Part shown: positions 1 to 13,983 of the stretch, piece after piece
Position numbering within the stretch: position 1 is the stretch's first letter
Layout of the letters: each line of letters begins with the position of its first letter
Notes under the pieces: model-generated
What the model was told of the DNA's origin: nothing
Databases searched by the model: none
The model's input: only the letters and a program-made list of their open reading frames with translations
Made by a program: the position numbers and the translations under genes
Source of the DNA: Fasciolopsis buskii
Lineage: Eukaryota; Platyhelminthes; Trematoda; Plagiorchiida; Fasciolidae
Reading direction: 5' to 3'
Length of the DNA stretch: 64,000 nt
Assembly (NCBI GenBank): GCA_008360955.1
Contig: LUCM01010464.1
Coordinates: 101,496-165,495 of the forward strand

Positions 1-1080
1 GTCTGTCCTCAGTTATTTCAAGGCATGGTGCTGTGGCCCTGACGGATGTATTCACCTCTCAGATCAACTCATCAATAAGCTCGTCTTCTCTCTCTGACTG
101 TTGCAGACCCGTCACTGCTATACTTAAGCGCCTGAGTTCTTCTATGTGTCCTTCTAACGACCCTTTTCAGTTTGCCTATAAATCTAACAGGTCCACTTTG
201 GACGCTGTCGCCTCTCTCACTCATCATATTCGTAAGTGCATGGATAACATCTGTGCGTTGCCTCTTTCTAGTCTATTCGCCGGCATTCAGTTTGGTCCCA
301 CGGTTTTTGCTACGTCACAAACTGGAAAAATTTTGTTATTTCATTCGTTTATTAGCGTGGCTGTCTGATCACTTTACTAACGGAACCCAGTGCACACGAA
401 TGGGCGGTAAAACTTCAAAACCAATAATTAACAACTCAGGCGTGCTACAGGGTGTTGTTCTTTCACCCTTTCTCTTCTCTACTTACATCAGCAACTTATC
501 AACTAGCTCCCCTTGTCATTTGTTTAAATATGCTGATGACGGTTCGAACAACGATGATTTTCGAAGTTTTTCCAAAATCCTTTCTTTTCTGTTTACGATT
601 TATCTACACAAGCTGATTTAGATCTCAACACATCTAAATGTATCCAATGTCTATTCTCTCTCTCGGTCAGCCATATCATCCGAAACGTCTTTCATCAACT
701 TAAAACGCTTACCAGGTTTGATTCTGTGAATTCTTCCTTCCAAAGCTCGCATTTTACTCCAGGTAGCAGGTTTGAAGAATCTGCTGCACGCCTTTGCATT
801 TAGATGCGCCTTAATATGCTATGCTGTCGCATTTTCAGTCGTTTAGATTTGATGGAATTTTTCTCGATTTTTCTTGGATAACCGATGGTCTTGGCTCAAG
901 CTGGACTCATGTTCCCATTCCCCTTCATTTTTCTTTTATTTGTATGTGTATTTCTGCCAATACTTGCCAATAGTGTTCACGTAAACTATACTTGTCACAT
1001 TTTGGTCATCACGCAGCATATGATTCTTTTACACCGAGGACTACACATTATTATTATTATTGTTGTTATTATTACTTTAT
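1..1080 (+). mobile_element. Decayed CR1/jockey-like non-LTR retrotransposon, 3' part
   Basis: Two overlapping frames (about 33-368 and 172-621) together carry a reverse transcriptase. The first has FQFAYKSNRSTLDAVASL, which matches the conserved QFAYR..RST-DAV block. The second has the motif GVLQGVVLSPFLFSTYI followed by FKYADD, the catalytic box of RT. The switch of frame near 230-350 and a non-standard residue after YADD show that the copy is dead. The reading continues as decayed sequence to about 810, and the copy ends in an ATT-rich run at 1050-1078, as CR1/jockey-type elements often do. The 5' part lies outside the window. The clade is inferred from the RT motifs and the tail only. Confidence 0.8.
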
Positions 1081-4000
1081 ACCTCTGCATGCGGAACCAG
1101 TAATTTTCTCGATTCGCCCTCCCTCTTGAAAAGCTTGTATCGTCTATTTTTCTGCGCCTAAATGGTTTCCCTGTTTCTTTTCCCAACCGTTATTCCATGT
1201 CACCGTCACATGTTGACATCTCTACCCGTTATTGCCCTCTCATCCGTTTCTTTGCATTAGTCAACTTAAATAAGCCTAGTCGCTCTAAAAGCTTCGATGT
1301 CACTCACTATCAAGCCTTATTCACATGGGCAAGAGAAGCACAATCAATGGGCCGAGTGGGAATTATAATCAATAATTTTTCGATGAATGTTTAGTTCACT
1401 TTTACAAAGTGACGGGTATAACTTTCTTCCCCATTTTTTCTCAAATTTTTTGATTGGAATGCGACGTTTTTATAAGCAAAAATCTGTACGATAAAATGCA
1501 ATACAAACTAAGCGGGATAGTTGGTTGCATTTCCAGTCACGTCAGGTGGACTAAACGTCACGTATCGGCACTAGTGATTCCGCCAGAAACTTGGATTTAT
1601 CCTGATTTATCCGACTCCAAACCGTGGCATCAGACCAATACACCCGGCTGGCTTGAACTGAAGACAAATTTTTTTCGAGAGCTATTGCATTCAAGTTGGA
1701 ATAAGTAGAACATCCCAAATATTTCTCCTTTCAGTGCTGTTGATGATTAGACCCACTTCGGTATTCGTTTTGCAAACTATTTCCCTCCAAATTTCACACC
1801 AGACAGAATTCCCTACCTAGCTTCCCAGAGAGTTTGTTTTCGTCAAAAAGTGCTGTTCCCGATCGAAATGCGACTAGTGCCTACAAAAATGGTTCCCCGA
1901 TCAGCCGTTCCAGAACAGAGTATAAATTGCTTCATTCAACCACAGAATTTTCCACACAGGAAGAGTATCGAATGAGCAAACATGATAAGTGAAACTGGTT
2001 TTGTTAGATTCTATAACTATCATTCCCTTTTCTCCGAGAACTTCTGACATCTGATGCAATATTTGATTTCACGTATTTATTTCCCGTAGGAACTGATTCC
2101 CCTCCCGCCTGGTACATGTTGTTCATCAAGTCTGATAATTTGCAAACCTCGGGAAGGGCAAGCTTACAAATATCAAAGGCCGTTTGCCCGCAAAACTGAT
2201 CAACTCATTCAGGTGAACCGATTTCGGGATATTAGAACCCCCAATCGCCTCTCTTAAGGAGGGCGGCGCGCATATAGTCGAATTCCGTTCCTTGGGGGGT
2301 TCCAGCAAGTGCATCATAAACAACCAAGTAGATGACTAATGGAGATCACTAAGAATTAGGCCCTTGGAATAGCAAGTTGATTCCTTTCTCCTTTTCGTGA
2401 ACTTTCAACTCACTAAATATCTTTAAAAACTTCAATTTGCTTCATGTAACTTCAGACACAGAATCTCGGGGAAGCCAACTATACACTTGTTCCATTTAGT
2501 GATTTGCGTCCAGTCCGTCTATGACCGAAAGTGGAATTCTTTAGCACGTTTTCTCGACTATGTAAATGCTTTCATCTGCTTTTGTTAGAATGTCGATGCT
2601 CTTCCCATTAGAAGCCACGAACTCACCGTTAGCTATTCGCAGAAACGTAAATCCAAATTTATCTCCTCATTCCTTCTCCACCCCACCGGGACTAGTCCAA
2701 CGCGCCACTTTGTCTCTCCTGTTGAACATCTCATTTTAATTTCGTGGTTTGATCGAACCTTCTCATGAACTGTAGATCAAATTTACCAGTGACATCATGA
2801 TTGGGAATATATTTGCAAATGGCCACGAGTACTCCAACCTAAGCAATTCCTTATCTTGTATCATTCTGATGGACTTCATTCTTTGATCTACCGTTTCCTG
2901 GATCTGATTGCACTATTCTTCCTTGTTTGTTCAATGGATTTGTTCATCTGCCACGGAAAGCAATTGCTACTACCAGTTTTGTTTTTTACTTTGCCGAGTC
3001 TACTCAATGTCATGTGATCAAAATAGCCATTTCTTGCTCTCAGCTCCCCAAAACAGAAAAGTGTTTCGTCATTTGCTGGTTCAGTTGAATCTCTCTTCTA
3101 CTAACGTAGACAGCTGGCGTTCATTCTTGGATTGAGATACCTGGAGAAATCTGACATGCGACAACGGTGGTTGGTGTTTTAATGGTGTAGCTATTTAATT
3201 CCTTTGTCAACCTGTAATAGAGTTACTTCCAAATCAGCCTTAATCCAAAGCAAAAGTTAAATAGCGTTACTGGCCTACTACAAAACTCGTAAATGGGATG
3301 GACAGTGTTTGTGGCATACTACGCCAAATCCGATTCTGGCTAATGAATTGCAAACCTCATCTTTCTCACGATTCTTTCGTTCCCTTACTCTGAAGTAGAC
3401 GAAAATGCAAAATAGCAACGCGGATGGGAGCCCCCCCCGTAGGACAAAGGATTTCATTGAGTGTACTAAGTGAACTGAATGAAATGGAGAATTTACATCG
3501 CACGTAATATCCACTATTTATTAAATACAAAACAATTGAAGGACAGTCAAATAACAATGCATCATTGGGAGACAAGTGGTTCGGGAAATATTAAGGGGTT
3601 AGCGAAATGGGAGAAGGCTAAACCGGGTTTGAACGGACGGGTTCGCAACGAACTGGTTAATTCCTTGCACGGATCAACATTTTGTTACTTTCATCAAGGA
3701 ATCAAGATTCTGGAATCGAACGAAAGGAAGCATTGGAAATGAAATTTCGCGAGTGAGAATACGGTGAAATCGCAAAGATAACTCCGTGCGTTTGTTCCAC
3801 GAGACATGTGGATATAATTATCGCGGTCCGGCTATGGTTGATGCCTTACAATCATCGACGATTTAGACCGGGACAGTAACCTCTTTACCACAGTAACCCG
3901 TTTAATTCTCCCGCAACCTTTTATCTGCTTTAATGAACATCCGCGTTTCAAAATACTTTCATCAAACGAGCATCCTTATGTGGACAAATTTGGTTATATG

Positions 4001-5390
4001 ATATGTGATAGTCGATTGAGGCACAAAAAGCATTCTTATTCACATGGGATTTGTTTAATGCATTAGAGCTGAAAACACTAGAAATCAAACGAGGTTGAGG
4101 ATGGTTGCAAACATCACATGAGTCGAATAACATGGTGAGAGAAAGGAGATGGAAAGCTTGTCTAAACTGAATCGTTATGAAGCTAGAAATGTTGCATATG
4201 GTATTCTCACTAGCTAGTGTACACCGTCTGACTGACTTCGGGTGTAACGTGTAACTTGTGCTAATCAACTGTTAGGGTCTCTCCTAAAGGTAAATATTTC
4301 GACACAAGCCAGGGTTGAGGAGCACAAAACAACATGTTCAATGTTTGGCCAACAAAGATTTAAAAATATCTTGAACTTGTCGTATGAAACCCGAGTTCTT
4401 CACGATAGCACACGTTGGTGGAAAAACGTGTTGACAAACAATGCATTCTTTAAAACCGTCAGGTGTTTGTTAGACCAAAAAGATCAAAGCACTGCCCCTT
4501 AACGTGAGTGAACAATGACATAAATCCACGAACACGGTTACTTGATCAGTTTCACCAAAATTAGATTTCATACTAATTCAACGTATAAAGGCCAGCAAAA
4601 ATTCACTCTCCCCATGCATGACAATGCACCAAGGTGTACGTTTCGCCAAACGCCTAGATGAATATTCGTGAGATCCGTGTGTGGTTAGCTAGAATGATAC
4701 TGGTAAATACCTAATGCGAGTTCCGGCTATCATGTGAACTGAAAAATCAGTGTGAGTATACAAAGGAATAAATACGACTTGATGTAATGTCATACTGGGA
4801 AACAGGTCGAGCACAATACCGGTTCAGACAAGACTGACAAGATCGTGAAGCCAACAACGAAATATTCAACCTGGTCTGTCGCTTCCTGTCATTTTAAAAA
4901 TGTCCAACTTTGTGGTATGTAATACTGATACGCTTATACATGCATATATGATAAAATGTAAATATTCTACAGATCCCTGATCCAAGTGAGTGATGCAGAG
5001 GTAAGGAGGATTAATAAACATAAACTCTTCTAATAAGATTGCAGTACGGCTGGAACAAAAACGGGCCCAGCTCCCGGTGGGTTACAATTTTTAACCAATC
5101 GGATGCAATGTTTTATTTCAAGGTTTTCATTTTTGAGCCACAAACCGCTGGTCACATGAAATGTCCCAATTTAACCAAAAATCATTCGATACCTCATATA
5201 TATAGAGATCATTAATTATAATCCTGAGTGCTAGGCAATGTTTTCCGTGAACAGAATGAATATGTCCCCGGAGAAATTATCATAAGTAAACAAAAAGTAA
5301 CAAACCCAACGGCGTTTCAGTCAAACAAAACAATCAACCTAATTGAAATAAGCAACCAGGTTGTCAAAGTATGCCAATAGCCTTGTAAAC
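1081..5390. other. Largely non-coding stretch
   Basis: No supported gene. A 28-nt candidate + strand exon at 4973-5000 has a good acceptor (attctacag) and donor (gtaagg) and one open frame (phase 2 to 0). On the - strand, an ATG-started run MKSFVLRGGLPSALLFCIFV ends at a gtaagg donor near 3380. It could be a signal-peptide exon, but no partner exon was found. Otherwise I see AT-rich sequence only. Confidence 0.3.
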
Positions 5391-5394
5391 CAGT

Positions 5395-5645
5395 GACTGA
5401 TAGGTGCAACATCATGCCATGTAGTTCAACAAACCGTCCAGAGCCTGCCCGGTAGCGTAATACCTAAGACGTTCGAGTCAGAATCGTTCGTCTCGGGTTC
5501 GGGTCCCAGTTCGGGCGTAGTCGATATGCACTGCTCATGATTCCTAACAAGCTGGATGAAAAAGCTGTACAGTGCTTCCATGGTTTATTATTGGTGAGTT
5601 GAGCGATGACATCACATGGTGAATCATTTCATGAAAAAGTATACT
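5395..5645 (+). repeat. tRNA-derived SINE, family II
   Basis: The head has a tRNA-like A box (tagcgtaatacctaag) and B box (ggttcgggtccc), followed by a conserved tail with atatgcactgctcatgattc and gagcgatgacatcacatggt. It is clearly homologous to the copy at 22437-22660, over about 240 bp with scattered changes. Further copies lie on the - strand at 9352-9455 and 42985-43165. Confidence 0.8.
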
Positions 5646-6445
5646 CTCTCAAATAAGTTGCAAATGCGCGATTATCAGGAAACGAATGTGTTGACCAAAG
5701 CGATTCAATTTTTTGTTTTAAATTATGAATTTGTTGAATATATTCTAAACTTTATCAGGATATTGAAACTGACAATAAAATAGTAGCGGTAATTTGTCGT
5801 ACAAATCACCTACTTTGAAGCTTTTCCACTATGCCTGATGAGGGAACGGAGCAGAAGTTGTGTGTTAGTATCATAAAAATAACAACAACGTAAAATCATT
5901 TGTAACTTCGGTTAGATATATTGATCGAATCTGTGCTACTAAATTTCACTTGGGCGATCAAATCATGTGCAGTGCAAATTGATTACAAACAGCAAAGTGA
6001 AATCTAACGATTGGGTTTCTGTAAGTAAAACTAAACACAGGAAAAGCTGTAACTGCTTGGACGATGTCACATTGGTTGACCGTGATGGAAGTTGTGCACA
6101 GTCGATCGAGTGTAGACAACTTTTGTCATTCCTGCAAAGAATAATATATTATGCTTTCATATTTATTGATCGGATTAGATGAAACAGGTACGATGAATTA
6201 TCGGACTGTGAAATGTGTGAACTTTATTGTGCAACTGAAAGGGTAGACAAAGGTCTTGAGTTATTTCGAGAAAGAACAAGTATGCTGCTGCTAAACATGA
6301 GGGATTAGAGGAACACATGGACATCACTCACCCAAAACTGGGTTCCGTCTGTCTTAGTGAAACCAAATGGCTAACACTTTTCGGCTCATGCTTGCTAAAC
6401 TGCTGACGTCTTTGATTCCATTCCAGTTGGTAATGCTGATTTTAC

Positions 6446-6812
6446 TTTATTAACCGCATGACCGAAATGATGTTTGCGATTATCGCATGCATCCCAACTG
6501 TGTTGAGCGAAGAGCAACCGATAAAAATGATTTCAAAAGTATGTTTTGTTTGAGGACGATTTACAATGTTTCTTCTTATGTTTCTATGCTTATTAAGCTC
6601 TTCACATTGCCGTTCTGAGCAGACTGAGTCCGTATTATCCAAGTCACTCCGTGTTTGTTTCCTTTGTTCATTTTGTTCTACCGTGGTTCGATATTCTTCA
6701 ATCGTGCTTTTTTTGACGCATGTCTACAATCCTATTCTATTTGGGCTAGCGCAGTCGCATTTGCAGACCCTCCTAGATTTCAGAACATTGGCCGAGATTT
6801 CTCTGATCACCA
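6446..6812. other. 3' flank of the 6.8-7.9 kb gene; signal-like ORF on +
   Basis: On the + strand, ATG at 6566 opens MFLLMFLCLLSSSHC, a convincing signal-peptide sequence, 46 bp after a gataaaaa element. No consensus donor follows, and the rest of the 98-codon frame is unremarkable. It may be a decayed first exon or chance. On the - strand this region is the 3' flank of the gene ending at 6813. No AATAAA lies close to that stop; one lies near 6450. Confidence 0.2.
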
Positions 6813-7934
6813 TCATAGTATTTCATTCCAAGCAACAGGGACAACCCAAGTCGTGTCCGTGAACTCGGAACCTGAAATTTATAAGATGGCAAATAGACTC
6901 GTTCGCCTTATTGCAAAGACCGATCGGAAAGAAACTCCACTCGAGGATTCAATTGGGCTAGCGTGATTAGTTTGTACTTACCCATCAATTTTGTAATATT
7001 GGCCTCATTTTCCCTCGTGGTTTTGTTCAATTCATCTGTTAGTGAAACAGACAAAATTACAGTTGACGAGACGATCACACCGAAAAACACTTACTCAAAG
7101 CATCGAGCAACCTATCGGATGTAGGCGGCGTTGATGTGTAAATCCGTCCTAGAAAAATGGAACAAAACAAACGGGGGGAAAAAAGTTCTAGTTAGTCGAA
7201 ATCGAAGAAAAAAATATCCAATAATCACAAGAAGAAAACATTAGGAATGCATAACATGTCAGTTTATTCGTTCGTTCACACATGACCTACCCACATTGGT
7301 CTCAACCAAGTTGCCCAACGAATCGCGTTGGCAATCTGTTTGATTAGCGGCATCACAGTCTGATTGAAAGGAACGGAAGTGGGAGATATTTTTACGCCTA
7401 AAACAAACCAATCCGTATTCGCACGTGACAATTTTGTTAAGTCATGTGAGCAGCAAAATAGTTTTGTTCAATATTTCCATGTTTCACATTTGAAAAGACA
7501 AAATTCACACAGCGTTTTTGGACGTCTTATGATTTTCGTCTTTGTATTCATTCTTGCTATAGTAGCATAGTTATTGCTCAAACACAATTAAATGAAAATA
7601 TGTTACTATTTTATCTACTGAAATCATCTAAAGTACAAGGGTTATGTTAAAAGTCACATTGTTTGGAGAAAAATGAAACGAATACGTCGGTTACCTATTG
7701 ACTTATGTCCCTTTCGGATAAGGTGAACATCATTTGTAAAGAACGGGATGGTGTTCAAAGTGTACTTTTAAATTAATAAATTTCATAATCAATCTGCTCA
7801 TTTATTTGTTGCATTTATACAGATTTCTATTTTTTTGTCTTTCGTTGTTGTTCATCTTACTTACCACAAGTAGAAAGTAATGCAATCGATAAGACCAGAA
7901 TAGAGAAGTAAATTTGATTTTGATCAGTGCACAT
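6813..7934 (-). CDS. Small secreted protein, micro-exon-gene-like, 93 aa, 5 exons
   Basis: Predicted coding exons on the - strand are 7934-7865, 7335-7291, 7148-7095, 7035-6982 and 6871-6813 (70, 45, 54, 54 and 59 nt; 282 nt in all, with stop TGA). Every junction is phase 1. The donors are GTAAGT (GTAGGT once) and the acceptors end in CAG or TAG; one intron is only 59 nt. Exon 1 encodes a signal peptide, MCTDQNQIYFSILVLSIALL then STC. The mature part contains CQRDSLGNLVETNV, then RIYTSTPPTSDRLLDAL, then NELNKTTRENEANITKLMG, with two N-glycosylation sequons (NKT, NIT), and ends SEFTDTTWVVPVAWNEIL. The third and fourth exons probably form one amphipathic helix. A TATAAAT lies 57 bp upstream of the ATG. 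I do not recognise the family. A single unbroken reading across five exons makes chance unlikely; the last exon is the least certain. Confidence 0.78.
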
Positions 7935-7984
7935 CTTGTAACCCGGCAGTTGGGTTTACTAAGTACGTAGAATGTAATCCAAAA

Positions 7985-7991
7985 ATTTATA
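7985..7991 (-). promoter_or_regulatory. TATA box of the 6.8-7.9 kb gene
   Basis: TATAAAT on the - strand begins 57 bp upstream of the predicted ATG at 7934. That spacing fits a start site near 7960 and a 5' UTR of about 25 nt. Confidence 0.5.
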
Positions 7992-7999
7992 CGTCTAAC

Positions 8000-9350
8000 C
8001 GTGTTTTTCCAACCGGGAACGGATTAGCCGGATTGGGTCATTAGCGTGTTGTGAACGACAATCTGGACGAAAAAGGGGATTGGCCCGATTTCGTGACACG
8101 ACAACACGGAACCGTGCACACGGAACCACATTGGGCTTGATTGAATTACACATGGTTATTTGCGTAACCACGGCCCTGTGCATTCATCGGTAGGTTTCTT
8201 TCATGTCACTGATTCGTTTACGTTTCGTTGTACCGGGGTTAGCATGCACGGTCATAACACATAAGATTATACACCGCAGTAGTACTGATAACCAAAAAAA
8301 TTCTCACAGAGCTCAGAACCTGCGGTATTCTCCGCCAAACAGCGGTTGAATAAAGTCTAGTAAAGTCGGATAATTTATTTTAGAATATGTGCTAGTATGG
8401 AACAAGTGTGCTACTGCATTAGAATCAATCAGGACAGAAAACAAATGAACCGAACACGCACATTTCCGTAACCCGTTCTCACTCCGATCAGGCAAACGAA
8501 TAAAAAATGATAACTGTCTCACTCGAGTTAATCGAATATGGGGTTTAAATTCGTCCTGCAAATAGGATGCCCAGAGTTTTATGACAACTTCATAAATCAG
8601 TCTACCGGTAGAAAGGTTCCATGGTAGTATTGACGTACAACACCACATGTCAAAGTGAATTTCATCATTTCGCATATGAATGCGCGGAATGAACGACCCC
8701 TAGTCTACAAACAGTGGCATGTGATGTTTGTACAGTGGATGTGAAATTTACTTTTCGATTACAGTTGTGCTGTGGAAGGGCAAGGTCGATTCTATTGAGT
8801 GATCATTGAGGACGAAAGATAAGCGAAATCTTTTGATATTTGGACGGCACTGTCATCTTATCGTGGCCGGAAAGGATGGTGACGAAATTCTATTCGCAAC
8901 TCTGAGGATGGCCTTCAAGTTTGTGACTTCAGAATCCGTGTCTCTGGGGAGACAGTAAATTTGAGGTGGGAATACGTGTAATGCAAAATGTCCCAGTGTC
9001 CAATATTTTGGGTACCATGTGATTTGGCGACTAGTCAGTTTTGTCGACTGGACAGTTTTCGTTTTCACGTAACCCTTTTTACTATTAAACATATCGACTT
9101 TTTGCGACTACTCTCCCATTGTATTTACGTTTAACCGATACTCTGAAACACAGGTAAAACCAAAACATTTCAATGCAAGATTAAGCAGGATTGAAAAATC
9201 TGAGCCCAAAGAAAAAAATTGGCCAGGCAGAATGTTCAGCGCACATGGGTGAATTAATTAATTCAGGATAAGACAACGAATGCTACAGACAACCACATCC
9301 TTACGAAATTGCTCGTCTTTTGATATTAGCTCCAAATGACTAATATGAAA
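8000..9350. other. No supported gene
   Basis: A 120-codon - strand frame (8675-8313) is open, but it sh ows no splice partner, domain or compositional support, and frames of this length are expected by chance here. Nothing else was seen. Confidence 0.3.
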
Positions 9351-9351
9351 T

Positions 9352-9455
9352 CAAATCCTTGTTAGGAATCGTCAACAGCTCACAACCATCGCTGCCCGAA
9401 ATTGGACGCAAACCCGGGACAAAAACCAGAGACTATGCTAAGTAGATAGTACTCC
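9352..9455 (-). repeat. tRNA-derived SINE, family II, partial
   Basis: On the - strand, tttgtcccgggtttgcgtcc and then gacgattcctaacaag match the B box and tail of the copies at 5395 and 22437. The copy is diverged and short. Confidence 0.6.
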
Positions 9456-12400
9456 CTTTTGCCGTTAGAAAATTGCAGTGTCTTTATTGGAATATCTATA
9501 GAAACCAAATGTATTCCAGTTTGCATCGGACAAACAATCAGTCATGTGATATGTTATTTCAAGTTTTCGAAACACGAGGAATGACGAAAACGTTCGTAGT
9601 TAACTTGGAAAACCTTTCCTCAGGCAGATTTTTTAACTGACTGCGAACCGACCTTGAGAACACTTACGCAAGTTAATTGAAAGGTTGGCGGCATTGCCAG
9701 CACTGATGAACAAGCGATTTTTGACATTTACAAAACTGCTAATGGACCTGAGCTCTCGGTGGTGTGCCAATACGCGATGTCGACTTATTCCTTATCGGAA
9801 TATCATGAGGGCAATTAGGAAAGCTTGCCAACCTGAAGGTCATTACCAAGAAATCCCATTGAAGGTCACTGTTTATACTAATTCCATGGCAGTCCATTAT
9901 AGGAAACTGTTGTGATTGTCAAATGCAATGGGATAACTAAAACATGAATAAACTGAACAAAGTAAATTGGTACCCCAAAATGAAGCCGTTCGAATTTAGG
10001 CATAGGGTTGCCAGACTGGAATTCCATATGCAGTTGTTTATTCTTAATTCCATCATAATTGTATGAACAAGATTTGTGCTCTTTCAAGTTCAATCAAAGA
10101 AACTAGGGACCAATTGCAAATGCGATTAGGAAACCAATGTAGGATTATAATCGGCACAACGAACTAATCCGTAATTGTGGTTTAGGCATAGGACGGAAAA
10201 TTACCTCGTTTTGATGGTCTTCTCGGGACTCATCACTGCACCGTTTTTACTGCCGAAAGAAATTCTACCTGGAAAGATTTGGCATTGGAGTTCAAAACAG
10301 GAAAGTCATTTTGTCCAACAAGCCAAATGACTAACTGTTTATGGGGAACAGTTAAGCTACTGGCTCCCAGAGGCATCGGTTTGGTTTAGAATGCCGAACA
10401 AAAGCTGGGAATACAAGTGACCGTAGTAAATCTCAGAAGAATGGTAACAATCAAAATAACAGACTGGTTTGTTTACAAGTCAGAATTACGGAAGCGAAAG
10501 TAACCCGTTTAGCAAATTTCACCTAGCCACCGGTTTTCGGAAAGTTGACGTTTCAGGTGATCTTTCTAGATGTTCTGGGTTGTCCACAATCGACTTGACT
10601 TCATCCATTTGAGCTACAGAGTGGGATTAAAGGAATACAAAACAGGTATTTTGATTCGTGTTTTGAAATCCTATTAGCTGCTCTCGTTGCAGAGATGTTC
10701 AGATCATCGGTCCTCCATGTGACGGAATTGGTTGGCGTAAACTTTTTTGACTTTAAAGTGAATTCGACAGGTGCGAGCATAACACAAAGATTAGTTGAGC
10801 CGATATGAAAGCACATTTACCGTAAACTCATTTGGAAATAGTTCCTACAGCTTTCAGCGCTTGGCATGAACAGATTAACGGTTCCCATATGGATGAGAAA
10901 ACTGACGGGGAAGTTTTGTATCGAGATCGATCGCAAATTTGCTGGCCACTAGCAAGCAACTGGAAGCAAACGACAGCTTCTAGAATAAACTGATGAATCT
11001 AAACCAAGGACATCGGTTGATGTGGAGAAAATTGAATTAAGTGCATCACTTCTTTGTTAATATTTACAGTGTAACGAACTTTTATGACATGTCAGATTGT
11101 ATGGATATCCGAATAAATTTGCGTCGACCGTAATCTTAGAGAAAAACAATGGTGGACATGAAACGTGTAGAAATCATTCCCTACTATGTTTGTTGCATCT
11201 CCAACAATGTAAGTAAATCAAAACAAGAGATGTGGCCTACTTCGAGGGTTTTCAAGTTAGCAATAGCGTAGTTTGATTGGGATCAAGTTGGTTGGCGTCG
11301 ACCGAATAAGCTGCTGACGACGAGAAACACCCGTGTCTGGGGCATCTTTCCGTCACTTCCCCATTGTTAACGCTCAAATTGTGGTGAATATCACGTTACG
11401 TTGCTTGAGAAACGCAAATATGGTAACTGTAACTTTGAGCATTAGAGCGCCAGGGTCGAGAAGATTACAGCGGTCTGCCGAAAATAGTAGGTCAACCGAA
11501 TTCCAAGGATACAGATTATCAAACTTTAATAACGAGTCAATTAATTAGTCAAACAAGAAGTTAAAAAGCAATAAACGCCGCAGGCATCAAAAACCTGGAA
11601 ACCCTTTCTACAATGTTTATAACACCCCATTCAGTCAGGATTTCCACAAAATTACGAGCGCTTTTAGTTTCTTGAGATGCCACTTTCATGCGGACCTGGT
11701 GTTCATTCAATCAGGTTAAAGGGAAAACATCCAAATGTTCAGTGCTAATTGACATGATTGGTGATCTTTCAACCTGTGCACATTCCACTTACATAGAAAT
11801 AGAAAGCTCTCATCCTCACACACTCCCCGTATTTCGGCTTCGTAACGAATCACGATGAAGCATGGAATGCGGACAATTATTTGCGTTTCTATTTGTCACA
11901 CTGTTACTGACAATCGTCAAGTAGTCTATCAGACAAACGAAATTAGTCAGAGGCTTCAGATTTTGGGACCATTTGAATTTTAAGTAATTGCTGTCTGTTG
12001 TCGACGCTAGTTAACTCAAGCAAAGACCACAATTCGTCGAGGGCAGCATAGTTTTAGATGTCTGTGCAAATAAACCGCTTCGTGACTGTTTTTGTTTTAC
12101 AACATTTCTCAAGCAAATCACACAATTTTGTGAACAGAAACCTAGTTTTAATTGTGAATGATATAATGCTAGTAACAGTGTTGTTGGTAGATGTAACGTG
12201 TCAAAGTTTCGATTGCCGTGAGTAGTCTTTCTCAAGGCATGTTTTGCAATCAAATGCATCTGACTGTCATCTGGCCCTGATATTTACAAGCTGATTAGAA
12301 CTCGAGTTTATCCAACCGAGATGAAATTGTCAACATCTTTTTTTTCGATAAACGAATGAGATTGCCTCGGTATAAGTAGCAATTGTTTCTTAGTCAACGA

Positions 12401-13937
12401 GTATTCAAACAGGGTGCATTCTAGGCATGCGGAAATAGGAAATATAGTAGGGATGAAATAATGTTTCCCGAATTTTTTTTCTCCAATGGTTTGGGCGGAT
12501 CGTGTGAGCAAGTCAAGTTCAACCGGGAACAACAGTCGACTGGATGACCGATTGCAAACAAGTGGTTGTTGGGTTCACTTCTCGTTCACTTTGCAAACCG
12601 TATTTGATTTTCAAGGATTAATTGTAGTTCTGTTCTCAAAATATGCCTGAAGTCATTGCAATTGAGACAAAAATGGTGGACAGAGAGAGACGAAAACCGG
12701 GTTATTGTCCATTTTCATCCAACAGGCAGAGATCAGTTTAACAGCAATACGTTGTCTGTCTCTCCCATAAATACACGCGAACAACTTTTCGTATTGTTCG
12801 CGTAGAATCAAAGCATTCGATTCAACTCGTGTTAGACCAATCGTTTCTTTATTCCATTTGTGTCATTGTTTCCAGTAAACGACCAAATTGTTCTGTCCGC
12901 CATTGCTGAAATGTGGCTTGCGGTTCGTGACACCAAATGGATGATGCCATAACATGTTATTCTGAAGAGTCCGGAAGCAGTTCATTGGGGATATACAAGT
13001 TGAGGAACACGTTCGTTTTCAGTTATTCGTGTTTAACCCTTTAGAACACGAGACAAGAATAAACATTTTTTAAGGAATTACATCGGCCAACTTAATTGCG
13101 TGTAAGAATGAGTTTGATCACGTTCTTTGTTCGATTCCAACTAAAAGGAACGCGTTGTATCAATTATTGTCCGGCGTTGGGCTTGAGTCTTGCTGCAGGA
13201 TGAGCCAGGGACTTTGAAATGTCTGCATAAGTTAGCCTTGAGCTCAGCATCGGAGGTCGTGGAGGTAAATCGTCACAACATCTGCAAGGTTCAAGACACG
13301 GTACTTTGTTAAACTGAGCTACGGACTCCGGGCCTTATACATAGCACAAAAAGCTTGCATCATATTCACGTTGTAGTTAGTCTACACCAAAATTGAAAAT
13401 ATCTGCACAATTCGTTGATTTAATTATTCCAATTGTTAATCTTGCTGAGTGGTGCTGGAGGACACACCCAGATAAATGTCTGGTCTCTGTCAGTCAATGA
13501 GTGAGTACTTAACCGGGATGCAAAGGCAGAAAGTTTACTTTTCAACGGTTATAGCATTGATTTGAGAAAGAAGGTGAACTTTTCATACTCCCATGTTCTT
13601 TACTTCTTTCGCGTGAATGAAGTTGCCTGAGGAAGCCCAATTGGATAAGTGACAAACTGGCAAGCTATTTCACATCTAGCACAGACTAACCACACCGTGA
13701 ATGTGACGCAAGCTTTTCGGACCCTGTATAAGGTCAGAGGTCAACAATCCATTTTGGCAAAGTGTCGCCTCTTGAGCACCGCGGAAGCTGTTGCAATCCG
13801 TCTTCACAATCCTCCACTTTGTTCTCAAAAACAATTTGTGGTTGCGCTTCAACTCCCTTGGCCCACCCCCGTCCCAATACAAACCCTAGACAACAAAACA
13901 ATTAACACCACAAATCCCTTCCCCACCCATATTTCAG
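9456..13937. other. Non-coding stretch
   Basis: About 4.5 kb in which I find no exon chain, SINE or retroelement motif. A 76-codon frame at 9685-9915 (+) and an ATG-started run ending at a gtaagt donor near 11209 (+; MKRVEIIPYYVCCISNN) were noted, but neither has a supporting partner. Confidence 0.3.
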
Positions 13938-13983
13938 AAATGTCAAGAAATAACCGACTTTTTGACTCCGCACAGCCTTTCAG
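13938..13983 (+). CDS. Candidate internal exon, 46 nt, unknown gene
   Basis: A long pyrimidine-rich tract ends in ccccacccatatttcag at 13937, and a donor gtacgc follows the exon. Phase 0 to 1 reads KCQEITDFLTPHSLS; phase 1 to 2 is also open (MSRNNRLFDSAQPFR). A 124-codon + frame covers the same stretch, but much of it runs through the polypyrimidine tract. No partner exon was found, so function is unknown. Confidence 0.3.

Noticed and set aside
8313..8675. 120-codon - strand ORF
   Set aside because: No splice partner, motif or repeat; consistent with chance.
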